Positions 47,101 to 54,797 of a stretch of 54,797 nucleotides of DNA are shown here, piece by piece. The notes beneath the pieces are model-generated. The model was not told the DNA's origin. It made no database searches and worked only from the letters and a program-made list of their open reading frames with translations. The first letter of the stretch is position 1, and each line of letters opens with the position of its first letter. The DNA is from Verrucomicrobiota bacterium. Lineage in GTDB: Bacteria; Verrucomicrobiota; Kiritimatiellia; SS1-B-03-39; UBA6053. The position numbers and the translations under genes are program-made. The stretch is from assembly GCA_020831625.1 (NCBI GenBank), contig JAFIGD010000035.1, forward strand, positions 1 to 54,797, given 5' to 3'.

Positions 47101-48777
47101 ATCTCTGGGGAGCGTGTCGTATGGAAGTCTCGGGCGAAACTGATGCGGCGGAGTCCAGAAACCCTCGCTTTCATCGGGCTGAGTATGATAGGACGGATGA
47201 CGCACGCGGAAGTAGAGCGGCACTCCGGCAAGCTGGTTTAACCCGAAGAGACTGGACATATACAATTCGGGCATCCGCACCCGGGTGTTGTAGGGATTCC
47301 ACATGGCGACGGCGGGAAGGATATGAAATCTCACAATGTAACTGCTGCCCCGGGTATCCAGGCTGAAGCGGAAGCGGTAGTGAAAGCGGATCGGCACCGC
47401 GCTGATGCCGTATTGTGGGCCGCCCATATGTCTGGCGGCATCCACCACAAATCCTCCGCTGTCTGACCCTCCGCGATGTTCGGCGTAGGTCATGTATTGC
47501 AGCAGTTGCCGCCATTGGGGGCCACCCGGATCTCCGACGCTATCACTTCGGTTCGCACTGTAGGTGCTGGGCGGGAAGATTTTATGCATGTCGAGAAATT
47601 GACCGACGTTCTGCCAACGGATGTGGGTATTATTCCCGCTGAGCTGGGTTTCGCGAAGGGGCAGTGCCCGGTGGAGGACTTCGTCGTGCATATTTTGCGA
47701 CTGAAGCAGGAGGCTTTCCTCCAGTCTGCGTTCCTGACGCCGGGTGTTGAAGGCCACCAGTTCCTGATATTCCGGGAGACTCAGACTGATTCCGGTGTCA
47801 CCGGCATCAATTGCCGCTTCGATGATGGCGGTCAGGTCGCGTTTAAGACCGCCCCGTTTCATGTTCACGGGCAATCCGAGTGAATGTGAGGTCACGTCGT
47901 GAAAAAAGCTTTTATACACGTTGTCGTCCAGGCCGGGGTTGAGGGCCTGCGCCAAAAGTCCCCACTGTGGATCTGAATGCACTCTGGCGGTGAGTTCGAG
48001 GTGATCCGGATTTTCGGGATTGAGGCCTGGAACCGTCCATTCGGGCCCGAAGCGCTGGGCGTTGGAGAGGCTCCAGGGATTGTTTTCGGTTTCCCGGTAG
48101 GGATCGGTCATGTTCAGCTTGGCCTTCATGCTTTCATCGGAAACCCAGAAGGCGAATTTTCCGGCCGGTGTATCTCCGGGGTTGAGAATTTCTTCGGCGG
48201 GGACGGCGACAAAGTTATCCGGTATACCGTCACCATCCTGATCGAGTCCGGCAGGCGTGGAGCCGGAGCCGACCAGGAGCGCGTTACCTTCCCGCACCCG
48301 CACATTCCCTCCTCCCAGAGGTTCGAGGGGGTCATACTCTCTCGGGTCTATTGGGCTCTCTCCGGAAATGAGCCAGCCCAGATGCGCCTGGTAATTGTCA
48401 TTCACAATGAGATTGCCGCCGGCATCCCGGGTGAATTCTTCAGCATCGCGTATGCCGGTGAAATGACGGTTGTGAAGAGGGAGAGGGTCGCCTTCGCCCG
48501 ACAGGAGGTCTTCCTCCACCCAGGCGGGCAGAGTGATGCGTTGATCCGGTCCGGCCGCGATTTGCAGACGCGCCACCGCGAGTTCCGCGCCCAGCCTTGC
48601 GTTGGCGCGTGCCTGCATGAGTTCCTGATGGGCGACGACCTTGCGCAGTTCCATGCGGACCACGACAGAGAGGCTGAGAACCATAACCAATAAAAGACTG
48701 ACCACCAGCAGGGTGACCAGAAGGGCACTGCCTTGGTTTGACGAATCTGAACGGGGTGTGGGGCGATTCTGTTTCAT
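44107..48777 (-). CDS. Giant GspK-like pseudopilin, Verru_Chthon cassette protein A type (copy 1)
   Basis: 1,556 residues. After a short basic leader, the N-terminus has a prepilin-like helix (SALLVTLLVVSLLLVMVLSL) and the block MELRKVVAHQELMQARANA, shared almost exactly with copy 2. The body is long, hydrophilic and rich in Asn, Arg, Tyr and Trp. The C-terminal part has the GspK-like phrases SLADFINRD and FIQPRSDTFKIRAYGSYG. This matches what I recall of Verru_Chthon cassette protein A; cassette proteins B-D are not in the window. It would be inserted in the inner membrane and may cap or join a type II secretion-like pseudopilus. Start: ATG 48777 with AGGA eight bases upstream. Confidence 0.82.
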   Translation of the reverse strand: MKQNRPTPRSDSSNQGSALLVTLLVVSLLLVMVLSLSVVVRMELRKVVAHQELMQARANARLGAELAVARLQIAAGPDQRITLPAWVEEDLLSGEGDPLPLHNRHFTGIRDAEEFTRDAGGNLIVNDNYQAHLGWLISGESPIDPREYDPLEPLGGGNVRVREGNALLVGSGSTPAGLDQDGDGIPDNFVAVPAEEILNPGDTPAGKFAFWVSDESMKAKLNMTDPYRETENNPWSLSNAQRFGPEWTVPGLNPENPDHLELTARVHSDPQWGLLAQALNPGLDDNVYKSFFHDVTSHSLGLPVNMKRGGLKRDLTAIIEAAIDAGDTGISLSLPEYQELVAFNTRRQERRLEESLLLQSQNMHDEVLHRALPLRETQLSGNNTHIRWQNVGQFLDMHKIFPPSTYSANRSDSVGDPGGPQWRQLLQYMTYAEHRGGSDSGGFVVDAARHMGGPQYGISAVPIRFHYRFRFSLDTRGSSYIVRFHILPAVAMWNPYNTRVRMPELYMSSLFGLNQLAGVPLYFRVRHPSYHTQPDESEGFWTPPHQFRPRLPYDTLPRDHQGNDPAHSQYAILLRFPERVYEPGETVWFELGQHHRLRFVDRGSATGHSTRRAWHSSGYSFIPWSEETLRTREGDQRGHPYLENASNEDSYFPMVEGLNNDAGYSLYVEENLTYRTKTEAGGWIAPFSSNHNNMPEPTEPVHTFEKEILFRAEYQANSPNTRQTHQRWPVYPTPSFNYRLYTSPNVTRTHEFNIVGVNDSGREIAALEEDIFSGKLYRTVGHDSEGNALKEYDFPAQMMHQWTENGGSHGNNNNQFPINPWFIRKTTPDTTEQWRNKKVFPLTYNEHGIIYESPARPGGGYSQQDQTPPDSVAVDRSGINTGWDILEVRLGMAGSLPGNITRGYSMDSDIRDPGRGLIAFHPTPADEDVVYGDQKRPFIVISGVEPELPTAFFGDPLGGETNAFPFNSEPPIFLGTTTGLNLSELSMPTGPFTTGDADNALSLSYGWMFAMRMPDHGIEGGDPQMMVDIPWLSHYNPVTTWTGPDPYSVRPLRAGGVGNTPTWIGGMAQDQDILDPLNYSSGPNNQRVNIGHQGRNTTNSRAVLLEVPRNFEDLGSLGQLMHAQLHSYGMSTSRNNSEFDRGFMDLFHHNDTTYLAADINPLYAVGGSMANPLIPSNQTFRSLYTQNLAHHNQGFPSLHPGPWNQRFTTGLTERTYGSFRQIPTYDQSFFLNNALWDDYMLTGQANSRLQWENGIDRDFNLSANRLLIDGAFNINSTSVAAWAALLGSFYGLEVTGLPGDVTDSFHGEDRIPFTRQTHPKGPAFSPSQGDDYLTESFYRGYRRLSPEEIWDPVNNTGLAVSIVEAIRERGPFYSLADFINRDPSSNVAEHRKKGALQQAIDRSGINHAVAFSSLDNTTLVTEDDWDMTHLRSDGTTPYLMGRHIENIDNTLANLGAPGTMIQQDILAKIGGFIQPRSDTFKIRAYGSYGAGDSPAQAWCEIIVQRFGDYVFHDADNPANPLSNEPGDLPEDLSPINQFFGRRFRVIGFRWLSADEI

Positions 48778-48819
48778 AGAATCATCCTACACAGGAAAAC
48801 GGGTGTCGTTAAAGGTAAA

Positions 48820-48840
48820 ATTCGGTTAAACTAATAATAA
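48820..48840 (-). promoter_or_regulatory. Conserved upstream element of cassette 1
   Basis: This 21-base stretch matches the one at 53884-53904 in 17 positions, with a common AACCGAAT core and a TTATTAT end. CCTTTAAC and GTGTAG motifs follow in both. Upstream positions on the minus strand act as a -10 (TATTAT here). The leader is about 45-55 bases. Confidence 0.55.
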
Positions 48841-48952
48841 AGTTATGCGGGCGGTTTAAAATATATTAAATGAGTTAATCCAGATCAGAGGGAAGCATCA
48901 TCCGAACAGCGGCTGAAGTCCCCGTTCGCTGAATATTCAGGGAATCAAGGAA

Positions 48953-49834
48953 TCAAGGGCGGTTGGCGTTCCGTTGTTGGGAGGGCGGCTCCGGCTCAGG
49001 CGTTGGTGTCGGTGTGGGGGTGGGCGGGGGCTCGTGACCGCCGACGCGCAGGAGGCGGAGTTGTCTTCCCGCTTCAAAGAGAAGATATAGATTGCTTTGT
49101 CCTTGACGCGCCACAATACGGGAGGTGAGGTAAAGCCTTTCGGTGCCATCGGGATTCACGCCGTAAAAGTTTCCCCTGAACATACGAAAGTCTCCGCTTC
49201 CGGGCGGTCTGAAATCCAAAATACCTTGAGCGTCTAATCGATGGACCGTACCTTGAGCCTCCAATACCAAACTTTGAGAGGTGGTGTTATGAATTCGGAT
49301 GAAATCTGGACGCACCTGATCAATATCATATCGAATCGGCAGAATTCGTAATTGCCCTTTAGAGTCGGTTTGACCGGGAAAAAGAATAAACAGAGCCTGC
49401 CTCCATGAGCGGGGAACCGTAAGCGACGCAAGCGGGTATTTTTGGATTTCGATTGTAGGCGGTGTGTCTGGCGGAGCATCTTCGGGAGGCGGCACTTCGA
49501 TACGGCGAATGTCGAACAGTTCCAACGGCAAAGGCCCATGATAGGGCATTAAAGGCGAACTGACGTTCCGGGCGACTGGTACTTGCCTCATTCCTTCCAG
49601 AGATTCGTAAAAAATTCTGGGTACCCCGGAAACTTCCGAACCCTCTGTAAGAATTCCGGTTTCCGGCCAGACAAAGATCGCAAAGTTAAAACGGACTGAA
49701 TCCTGAATCGGCTGAGGCTCTTCTTCAGGGGGCGGTTGAGACGACGGTGCCGTTTGAGCGGTAAGGACCGGCTGTATAAAATAAAGTAAACAAAAGAAGA
49801 GTCGATTGGCATTCAGGGTGGCAAGAAAATTCAT
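48953..49834 (-). CDS. Small exported protein of pseudopilin cassette 2
   Basis: 293 residues from ATG 49834, five bases after the preceding stop, parallel to its paralog. An N-terminal hydrophobic signal region (about 8-26, ending LTAQTA) precedes a beta-rich mature part, with FAIFVWPETGILTEGSEV near the start and SLTVPRSWRQALFILFPGQ in the middle. The C-terminus has a Pro-Thr repeat (PTPTPTPTPEPEP) that the paralog lacks. Function unknown. Confidence 0.75.
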   Translation of the reverse strand: MNFLATLNANRLFFCLLYFIQPVLTAQTAPSSQPPPEEEPQPIQDSVRFNFAIFVWPETGILTEGSEVSGVPRIFYESLEGMRQVPVARNVSSPLMPYHGPLPLELFDIRRIEVPPPEDAPPDTPPTIEIQKYPLASLTVPRSWRQALFILFPGQTDSKGQLRILPIRYDIDQVRPDFIRIHNTTSQSLVLEAQGTVHRLDAQGILDFRPPGSGDFRMFRGNFYGVNPDGTERLYLTSRIVARQGQSNLYLLFEAGRQLRLLRVGGHEPPPTPTPTPTPEPEPPSQQRNANRP

Positions 49835-49839
49835 ACGAA

Positions 49840-52800
49840 CTAGATATCTTCCTGATTCAGCCAACGAAAGGAAATAATGTTAAAACGGCGACCGAACATG
49901 CGGTTTAATTCACTTAGTTCCTCAGGCAGCGCATCACTTGTGTTTTCAGTGTCCACAAAATCAGGAACACGTTGAACCGTGGCTTCGATCCAAGTGCGGG
50001 CCCCGGAATTACCGTCTGATCCCAATGAGCCGAAAGCCCGGATTGTGAAGGTGTCGGAGCGGGGTTGGAGTACCGCTCCGATTCGGTTTAGAATATCGGA
50101 TTGAAGTAGATAGCCAGGTGATGCTGCTGCTCGGGAACCAACAACATTTTCTGTGTAAAGACCATGAAATGCTGTATTTCCAGTTGTTCCTCCCCAGGAT
50201 CCTTGGAAATCCGACTCTGTAAGCCAAATTTCATCCCCGGGGACACCCATGGCATCATTAAGACCCGCATCATTTATAGCTGCTTGGAGTGGCCCCATTC
50301 GTCTCCGCTGGTCCTGATTTGATTCGATTAGCATTCGGTTTACAAATTCTGAAAGTGACAGGAAGGGGCCTCTCCGTTTCACCTGCTCAACAATCTGCTG
50401 AGCCAGCTCAAAAATTTCATCCTGTGTAAGGCGGCGATAACCGGAGTAAGCATGGCGATGGGTTAAGTCTTGGCCTGCATTAGGGCTGAGGGCGGCGGAC
50501 ACAGGATCCAAAAACCGTGACATTGGAATTCTTTCCTGATCCGGACTTGCTTCGTCGGAACCGTCCTGTGAGGACAACTCAACATCAAGCATTGCGCTTA
50601 GCATTGCGGCCCAAGCGGTTACGGAAGTGGAATTGACATTAAATGCACCCGAAATTTTCACTTGAGATGCAGAATCATTAAAATCTCTGTTACGGTCACC
50701 ATCTCGCCAGATCATACGCCGGTTAGATGAGGGGGTAAGAATAAAATCATCCCAAAGAACTTTGTTGTAGAGGTAAGAGGTATCATACATTGGAATGTAC
50801 ATGGTCGTGTCAGGGTCAGGTCCCCCTTCGCTCAAGTTGCTTGTTGTAACAGGAATACCTGTCTGAAAATAGGGCGGCGAACCTGAGGGCGCTGAAGCGG
50901 TCGGTCCTGAAAAAACAGAATGAGTCGCTTTGTGCCCGGGTACAAATTTTGATGCAAATGAGTTCCCTATAGCGTAGGTGGGGGAATTGGGGAGGTGATC
51001 CGATGCCGGATAATTGTTGGTGGTTGTCCCGAAAGCCCACCAGGACAAAAGACCGCTTTCTTTAAAAGCATGGCCCAGACTGTGGGGGCGCGCATGCATG
51101 AATGCGGCAAGTGAAGCTATTTCTTCTGAGCCTCGAATAATTGCGGCGTTTTGTTCATCAGGATCAGGAAGACCCCTAGGAATTTCATACAGGACAAGAC
51201 TTGGGTTGCTTCCTGTCTCCCAGAATGGGGAATCGCCCAAACCGATATACATATTATCTGTTTCAGGCGGGTTCATTTCATGATATCGGAATTGACGGTC
51301 GTCAATGGAAAAACCTCCGATGTAACTGGCTGGCTGTACATACCCACCATATCGATAATTTTGAGCAGCAGCTACAGAATTCGGATCCCCTAAAATAAAA
51401 GGGGATGTGGGGTTGTAATCCACAAGCCAGCGTGAGGGGGCCGTGAAATTTGACCCCTGGACTTCAATATCTGACCCGTCTCTTGTCACCTGCTCGCTCA
51501 GACGGGTAAGCGGCATACGAAGGCCCCAGGCCATTCCCCAACTTGGGAAGGCCGGGTCAAGCCCTTCGATAAAAGGACGCGTTTGTCCCCCAACACTTGG
51601 CATGTCATCAAATGAAGGCGGAGGGCCTCCGAAAAAATTAAGAAGATTCGGTTTGTCCGGGTCGTCAAGTGAATCAACATTCGCCAGGCTGAGAACTTGA
51701 GGTGTTCTCATGTATAAGTGCGTTATGTTTAGGACCGCATTTGTGTTCTGTCTTAAATCACTGGTGTTTCCAACCCAGTTAGCATCCCGGGATAGCAGGT
51801 GAAGGCCCCTATCTCTGAACCGGTTGTTATGGCCAATGTTAACGAGCATCACGCTGTTTTCAATATTCCAATTTGAAAAACCCGTTTCGTTTATTGCAAT
51901 ATGCCGGATTGGTTCATCGTCTGCGGATCTGTAAAGCGGCAGACCGCTAAAGTAATGAGGTCTTCCCTGATCAATTCTGAATTGTGCACGTTCTTTAAAG
52001 TGTTCCTCAATATTTCTTTCAAGATAAAAGCTGTATCCTCCATCATCAAACAGTCCTTGGATTAAATCAATACGATGAAAACCGGACTGTGTTCCCACTG
52101 AATTACTGGGAACAGGCTCATGGCCGTTTAATGAAAAGATAATAGCCTGGCCGGGTGGAATAACGATATTCGGGTCATCTGGTGCTCTTAAAAGTCTGAA
52201 GTGCCACCAATTGTAAGAGCCCGAGATGGCATTAAAGAAAATATGGGTGTCGTTTGTGGGGGTCCAGACAGGGTTGCCACCATTCCAATCATCGTGCTGC
52301 ATTAGGAATCGATAGATTAAACCCCGCATGTGATCTGTCTCGAATTTTTTCACAAAATGCCATGCCTCTCCTTCTGCTGGCCCGATAGGCACATTGTAAG
52401 GATTCCATAAAACCACAACAGGCACATGATGGATGCGAAGGATTGGCCAATCCAATGTTAAATAAAAATTATACGATAAACGGGCTAAGACGGGGTTAAC
52501 TTGACTGGACCTTTCAGACGGCATATTCACTTGTAGAAAAGTTCCTGAGTTATCCATGAGGCTCTGCCTCTTTGTGGCATGGCTTAGGAGTTGCCGCCAG
52601 TTTGCTCCGCCGGGGTCATGTTGGATGCTCATATCGCTGTTGGGAGGGAACACTTTTTCACGTAAATGCGGGTTACTGAATAAGCGGTTGTTGTTACTGC
52701 TATGATGCGTATTCGGACGGTTTTGATCCTGCCGAAGGCTTATTGCGTTCAGCGCATTCCAGCGGTGGGGTAGCATGCTGCCGGGTTGGGACGCACCCTC

Positions 52801-53841
52801 CAGAGCCAATGTTTGGTCCCTCCATCGTTGCATGCGCGTCTGTTGAAAATCAAAAAGGGCCTGCAATTGATCTTCATTGTTGGTATTATTGCGAAGGTTG
52901 TCCTCCATTTCGCGCATGACGGGGGTCAGATCCCTTCGGAAGCCGCCGGACTGGACATTCACAGGCAAGCCAAGACTTTGGAGGGTGATGCCGTGAAAGA
53001 AGTCTTTGGCGGTTTCGTTGCCCACGAAAGTGGTCAGGTCCAGTTGACTGTTGAGAATGACACGCCCCAGGACATCCTGATGATCCACGTTGTCGGGATC
53101 GAAATTGGGAAGCAGCAGTTCCGAGGCGACCCGCTGGGCGGTGATGGCCTGTTCTCTGAAGTCGAGACGGCCTTCACTTTCGATGCGAAAGGGGTCAGTC
53201 AGATTAATCTGTGCCTGCAGGCCGTTATCCCGGATATGGTATGCATATTGCCCGGTCACATTCCCTTGAATGGATTCGATATCCCGAAGTGGTGCGGCAA
53301 CATAGCCATCGGGTACCCCATAGGGGTTTGTGATGACATCAGATCGGACAGACCCCGGCCCGACGAGAAGTGTGTGGCCGTCCAGCAATTCCGTTCCCCC
53401 CAGATAGGGCCAATAGTTGTTGGGGTTAAAGGCTTCATTCGGATCGTGAGAGATAAAATACCCCCTGGCTTGCCCATAGGCCTCATTCAGCTCAAGACCG
53501 CCGCCATTGCGTATAAAGGGGGCAGAGTCGATGGCTTGTCCAATGTGCAGGGTGTTTGGTCGGTTTGATTCATCGGTGAGCAAGGGCGCGGTGACGCGGG
53601 TGTCGGGACCGGCGGCGACCTGGAGTTTGGCGATGGCCATTTGCAGGCCAAGTTGCGCGTTGGCGCGGGCCTGCATGAGTTCCTGATGGGCGACGACTTT
53701 GCGCAGTTCCATGCGGACCACGGCCACCAGGCTGAGAACCATCACCAGAAGGAGGCTGACCACCAGCAGGGTGACCAAGAGCGCGCTGCCGGATTTTATC
53801 GTGTTTGTATCTGAAACGGCGTGTGAATCTGAGGCTTTCAT
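49840..53841 (-). CDS. Giant GspK-like pseudopilin, Verru_Chthon cassette protein A type (copy 2)
   Basis: 1,333 residues. The prepilin-like N-terminus and the MELRKVVAHQELMQARANA block repeat copy 1. The GspK-like end also recurs (FLSLSEFVNRM, VLQPRSDTFTIRAFGSLG). Middle sections share order and phrases (LRNNTNNED-type linkers, NPYN, MARP/MHARPHS) but have diverged more. The first ~300 codons (nt 53,000-53,841) are GC-rich, whereas nt ~50,600-52,800 are visibly AT-richer, unlike most of the window. Start ATG 53841 with GGAAGGA just upstream. It is followed by its small exported partner, and the cassette has the same upstream motif as copy 1. Confidence 0.82.
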   Translation of the reverse strand: MKASDSHAVSDTNTIKSGSALLVTLLVVSLLLVMVLSLVAVVRMELRKVVAHQELMQARANAQLGLQMAIAKLQVAAGPDTRVTAPLLTDESNRPNTLHIGQAIDSAPFIRNGGGLELNEAYGQARGYFISHDPNEAFNPNNYWPYLGGTELLDGHTLLVGPGSVRSDVITNPYGVPDGYVAAPLRDIESIQGNVTGQYAYHIRDNGLQAQINLTDPFRIESEGRLDFREQAITAQRVASELLLPNFDPDNVDHQDVLGRVILNSQLDLTTFVGNETAKDFFHGITLQSLGLPVNVQSGGFRRDLTPVMREMEDNLRNNTNNEDQLQALFDFQQTRMQRWRDQTLALEGASQPGSMLPHRWNALNAISLRQDQNRPNTHHSSNNNRLFSNPHLREKVFPPNSDMSIQHDPGGANWRQLLSHATKRQSLMDNSGTFLQVNMPSERSSQVNPVLARLSYNFYLTLDWPILRIHHVPVVVLWNPYNVPIGPAEGEAWHFVKKFETDHMRGLIYRFLMQHDDWNGGNPVWTPTNDTHIFFNAISGSYNWWHFRLLRAPDDPNIVIPPGQAIIFSLNGHEPVPSNSVGTQSGFHRIDLIQGLFDDGGYSFYLERNIEEHFKERAQFRIDQGRPHYFSGLPLYRSADDEPIRHIAINETGFSNWNIENSVMLVNIGHNNRFRDRGLHLLSRDANWVGNTSDLRQNTNAVLNITHLYMRTPQVLSLANVDSLDDPDKPNLLNFFGGPPPSFDDMPSVGGQTRPFIEGLDPAFPSWGMAWGLRMPLTRLSEQVTRDGSDIEVQGSNFTAPSRWLVDYNPTSPFILGDPNSVAAAQNYRYGGYVQPASYIGGFSIDDRQFRYHEMNPPETDNMYIGLGDSPFWETGSNPSLVLYEIPRGLPDPDEQNAAIIRGSEEIASLAAFMHARPHSLGHAFKESGLLSWWAFGTTTNNYPASDHLPNSPTYAIGNSFASKFVPGHKATHSVFSGPTASAPSGSPPYFQTGIPVTTSNLSEGGPDPDTTMYIPMYDTSYLYNKVLWDDFILTPSSNRRMIWRDGDRNRDFNDSASQVKISGAFNVNSTSVTAWAAMLSAMLDVELSSQDGSDEASPDQERIPMSRFLDPVSAALSPNAGQDLTHRHAYSGYRRLTQDEIFELAQQIVEQVKRRGPFLSLSEFVNRMLIESNQDQRRRMGPLQAAINDAGLNDAMGVPGDEIWLTESDFQGSWGGTTGNTAFHGLYTENVVGSRAAASPGYLLQSDILNRIGAVLQPRSDTFTIRAFGSLGSDGNSGARTWIEATVQRVPDFVDTENTSDALPEELSELNRMFGRRFNIISFRWLNQEDI

Positions 53842-53883
53842 ATCCTTCCACTCTACACTGTCTAAACGACAAAGTTAAAGGGT

Positions 53884-53904
53884 ATTCGGTTTAGATTATA
53901 ATAA
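53884..53904 (-). promoter_or_regulatory. Conserved upstream element and promoter of cassette 2
   Basis: This is the counterpart of 48820-48840. It contains a perfect TATAAT on the minus strand (53900-53895), with ACGACA as a possible -35 18 bases upstream. Transcription would begin near 53888 and give a leader of about 47 bases. CCTTTAAC follows as in cassette 1. Confidence 0.6.
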
Positions 53905-53945
53905 TTGTATTTTAGGTGTCGTTATCAAAAAAGTATTATGGAAAA

Positions 53946-54797
53946 TCAGTCAGAAAGGCCGAATTTTCGGCGGAGTTCGCGGAAGCCCATATGAATGAGG
54001 GTGGGGCGTCCAAAGGGGGTGGTGTAGGGCATGCGGCAGTGTTGGAGATCGGTGATGAGCTGTTTGAGCGCGGCTTCGGGCACGGGGCCCCGGGACTGGG
54101 CGGCGAGGCGGCAGCAGGAGCGGGCGAGGGCCTCGCGGAGCGCTTTGGGGGTGTCGATGCGGTTGGCTCCGGTGTCGAGGTCGCGGGCGAGGGCCTGGAG
54201 GACGGGTTCCGGGGCGGCATCACCCATCCACGCGGGGAGAGCTTCGATGATAAAACTGTCGCCGCCGAAGGGTTCGATGCCGAATCCGAGGGCTTTGGCC
54301 TCCTCGAGGCGGTTGCGGAGGGATTCGGCCTCGTCGGGCGCGCAGGTGACGGTTTCGGGAAGCAGTAGCGGCTGGGCGGCGGGAACGCCTTTTTGAATCT
54401 CGTCCATGGCCCGCTCGTAGAGAACGCGTTCGCGGGCGGCCACGGGGTCCATGATCACCAGACCGTCTTCGGTCTCGAGCAGGACAAAGCGGTTGCCGGT
54501 GACGCCGAGGAGGTCGGCGTGTTGCCAGGGACCCTGGGGGAGTGACGAGTGTCGAGTGTCGAGTGACGAATGGGGAGGAGTGTCGAGTGACGAGTGACGA
54601 GTGACGAGTGACGAATGGGGAGGAGTGTCGAGTGACGAATTGGGGAGTGACGAGTGGGGAGGAGTGTCGAGTGACGAATCGGGGGGAGTGACGAATGACG
54701 AGTGACGAGTGTCGAGTGTGGAGTGACGAGTGTCGAGGGAGGGCCGGCGCTGCAGACGGGGCGAAAACTGACATGGATGAAGGCCCTGTTGGACGCG
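53946..54797 (-). CDS. mutL: DNA mismatch repair protein MutL, C-terminal part (5' end outside window)
   Basis: The frame is open to the window edge, so the ATPase domain lies beyond it. The dimerisation domain is clear: GPWQHADLLGVTGNRFVLLE, GLVIMDPVAARERVLYE, QPLLLPETV, LGFGIEPFGGDSFIIEA and CRMPYTTPFGRPTLIHM. Between the linker (FSPRLQRRPSLDT) and this domain lie about 65 residues of HSSLDTPP/RHSS-type repeats, encoded by the tandem array at 54541-54735. The array has no stop in this frame, so the gene appears intact but with an enlarged linker. No QEHA metal-binding endonuclease motif is visible in this part. Confidence 0.88.
   Translation of the reverse strand, partial: RVQQGLHPCQFSPRLQRRPSLDTRHSTLDTRHSSFVTPPDSSLDTPPHSSLPNSSLDTPPHSSLVTRHSSLDTPPHSSLDTRHSSLPQGPWQHADLLGVTGNRFVLLETEDGLVIMDPVAARERVLYERAMDEIQKGVPAAQPLLLPETVTCAPDEAESLRNRLEEAKALGFGIEPFGGDSFIIEALPAWMGDAAPEPVLQALARDLDTGANRIDTPKALREALARSCCRLAAQSRGPVPEAALKQLITDLQHCRMPYTTPFGRPTLIHMGFRELRRKFGLSD
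54541..54735. repeat. Tandem repeat array within the mutL linker
   Basis: Many copies of GAGTGACGAGTG, GAGTGACGAATGGGG and GGAGTGTC lie head to tail, about 195 bases. The core is the reverse complement of the intergenic units at 34021-34081. Unit lengths are mixed, but the mutL frame stays open, giving the protein repeats of SSLDTPPH and TRHSSLVT. Confidence 0.85.

Noticed and set aside
54541-54735. CRISPR array
   Set aside because: Repeats are contiguous and of mixed length with no unique spacers; no cas gene is present.
54220-54774. 184-codon minus ORF of RHSSLVTRHSS repeats
   Set aside because: Out-of-frame reading of the tandem array; the mutL frame is the one that joins to a conserved domain.

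Overview
The window looks like part of a chromosome from a GC-rich, Gram-negative member of the PVC superphylum, most likely Verrucomicrobiota or Kiritimatiellota. Four things support this: two very large pseudopilin-like proteins resembling the 'Verru_Chthon cassette protein A' family, giant secreted beta-helix/MBG proteins, a PocR-AraC regulator, and intergenic repeats of kinds I associate with PVC genomes. The assignment rests on recognising families by eye, not on a database search. I see no plasmid, phage, insertion sequence or CRISPR signature. The one RNA gene I am sure of is a tRNA-Leu(UAA).

Layout. 1-7720: the 3' part of a giant secreted repeat protein, overlapping a probable outer-membrane barrel gene. 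7742-9596: folK-yidD from a clear promoter, then on the other strand a small membrane protein and a VapBC-like toxin-antitoxin pair whose promoter and start codon lie inside a perfect 20+20 bp palindrome. 9668-13688 (minus): a polysaccharide O-acetylation operon with an AlgI-type MBOAT and two AlgJ/AlgX-like SGNH proteins. 14188-23028 (plus): a catalytically degenerate transglutaminase-like protein, a 1,889-residue protein joining a degenerate metallophosphoesterase, beta modules, an alpha/alpha toroid and a von Willebrand A domain, and a CsgG-like lipoprotein. 23059-29869: RNase HIII facing away from glycogen branching enzyme GlgB, which heads an apparent operon with a membrane-anchored protein and an ABC exporter. 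The space between rnhC and glgB holds a promoter, a hairpin, three copies of a 12-mer and an intrinsic terminator.

29866-33976: a 2-hydroxyacid dehydrogenase and a GH42-like glycosidase (minus), then the tRNA-modification gene tsaC/sua5 (plus). 34021-37596: a short tandem repeat, tRNA-Leu, a UPF0182 membrane protein and a glycine-rich RRM protein. 37560-40769 (minus): a four-gene run of lytic transglycosylase, alpha-helical hypothetical, CPBP-type membrane protein and PocR-AraC regulator. 40815-43064: PriA. 43131-43300: a decayed dispersed repeat. 43347-53841 (minus): two paralogous cassettes, each a giant GspK-like pseudopilin followed by a small exported protein, sharing an upstream promoter motif. 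53946-54797: the C-terminal part of MutL, with an expanded tandem repeat in its interdomain linker.

Themes. Much of the window concerns the cell envelope and cell surface: adhesin-like repeats, polymer acetylation, CsgG, pseudopilins and a lytic transglycosylase. Housekeeping genes (folK, yidD, rnhC, glgB, tsaC, priA, mutL) lie between these clusters. Strong inverted repeats overlap the stop codons of several genes, so termination signals appear to be built into coding ends. The best candidates for undescribed biology are the transglutaminase-like/giant VWA/CsgG cluster, the duplicated pseudopilin cassettes and the small transcribed element ahead of glgB.
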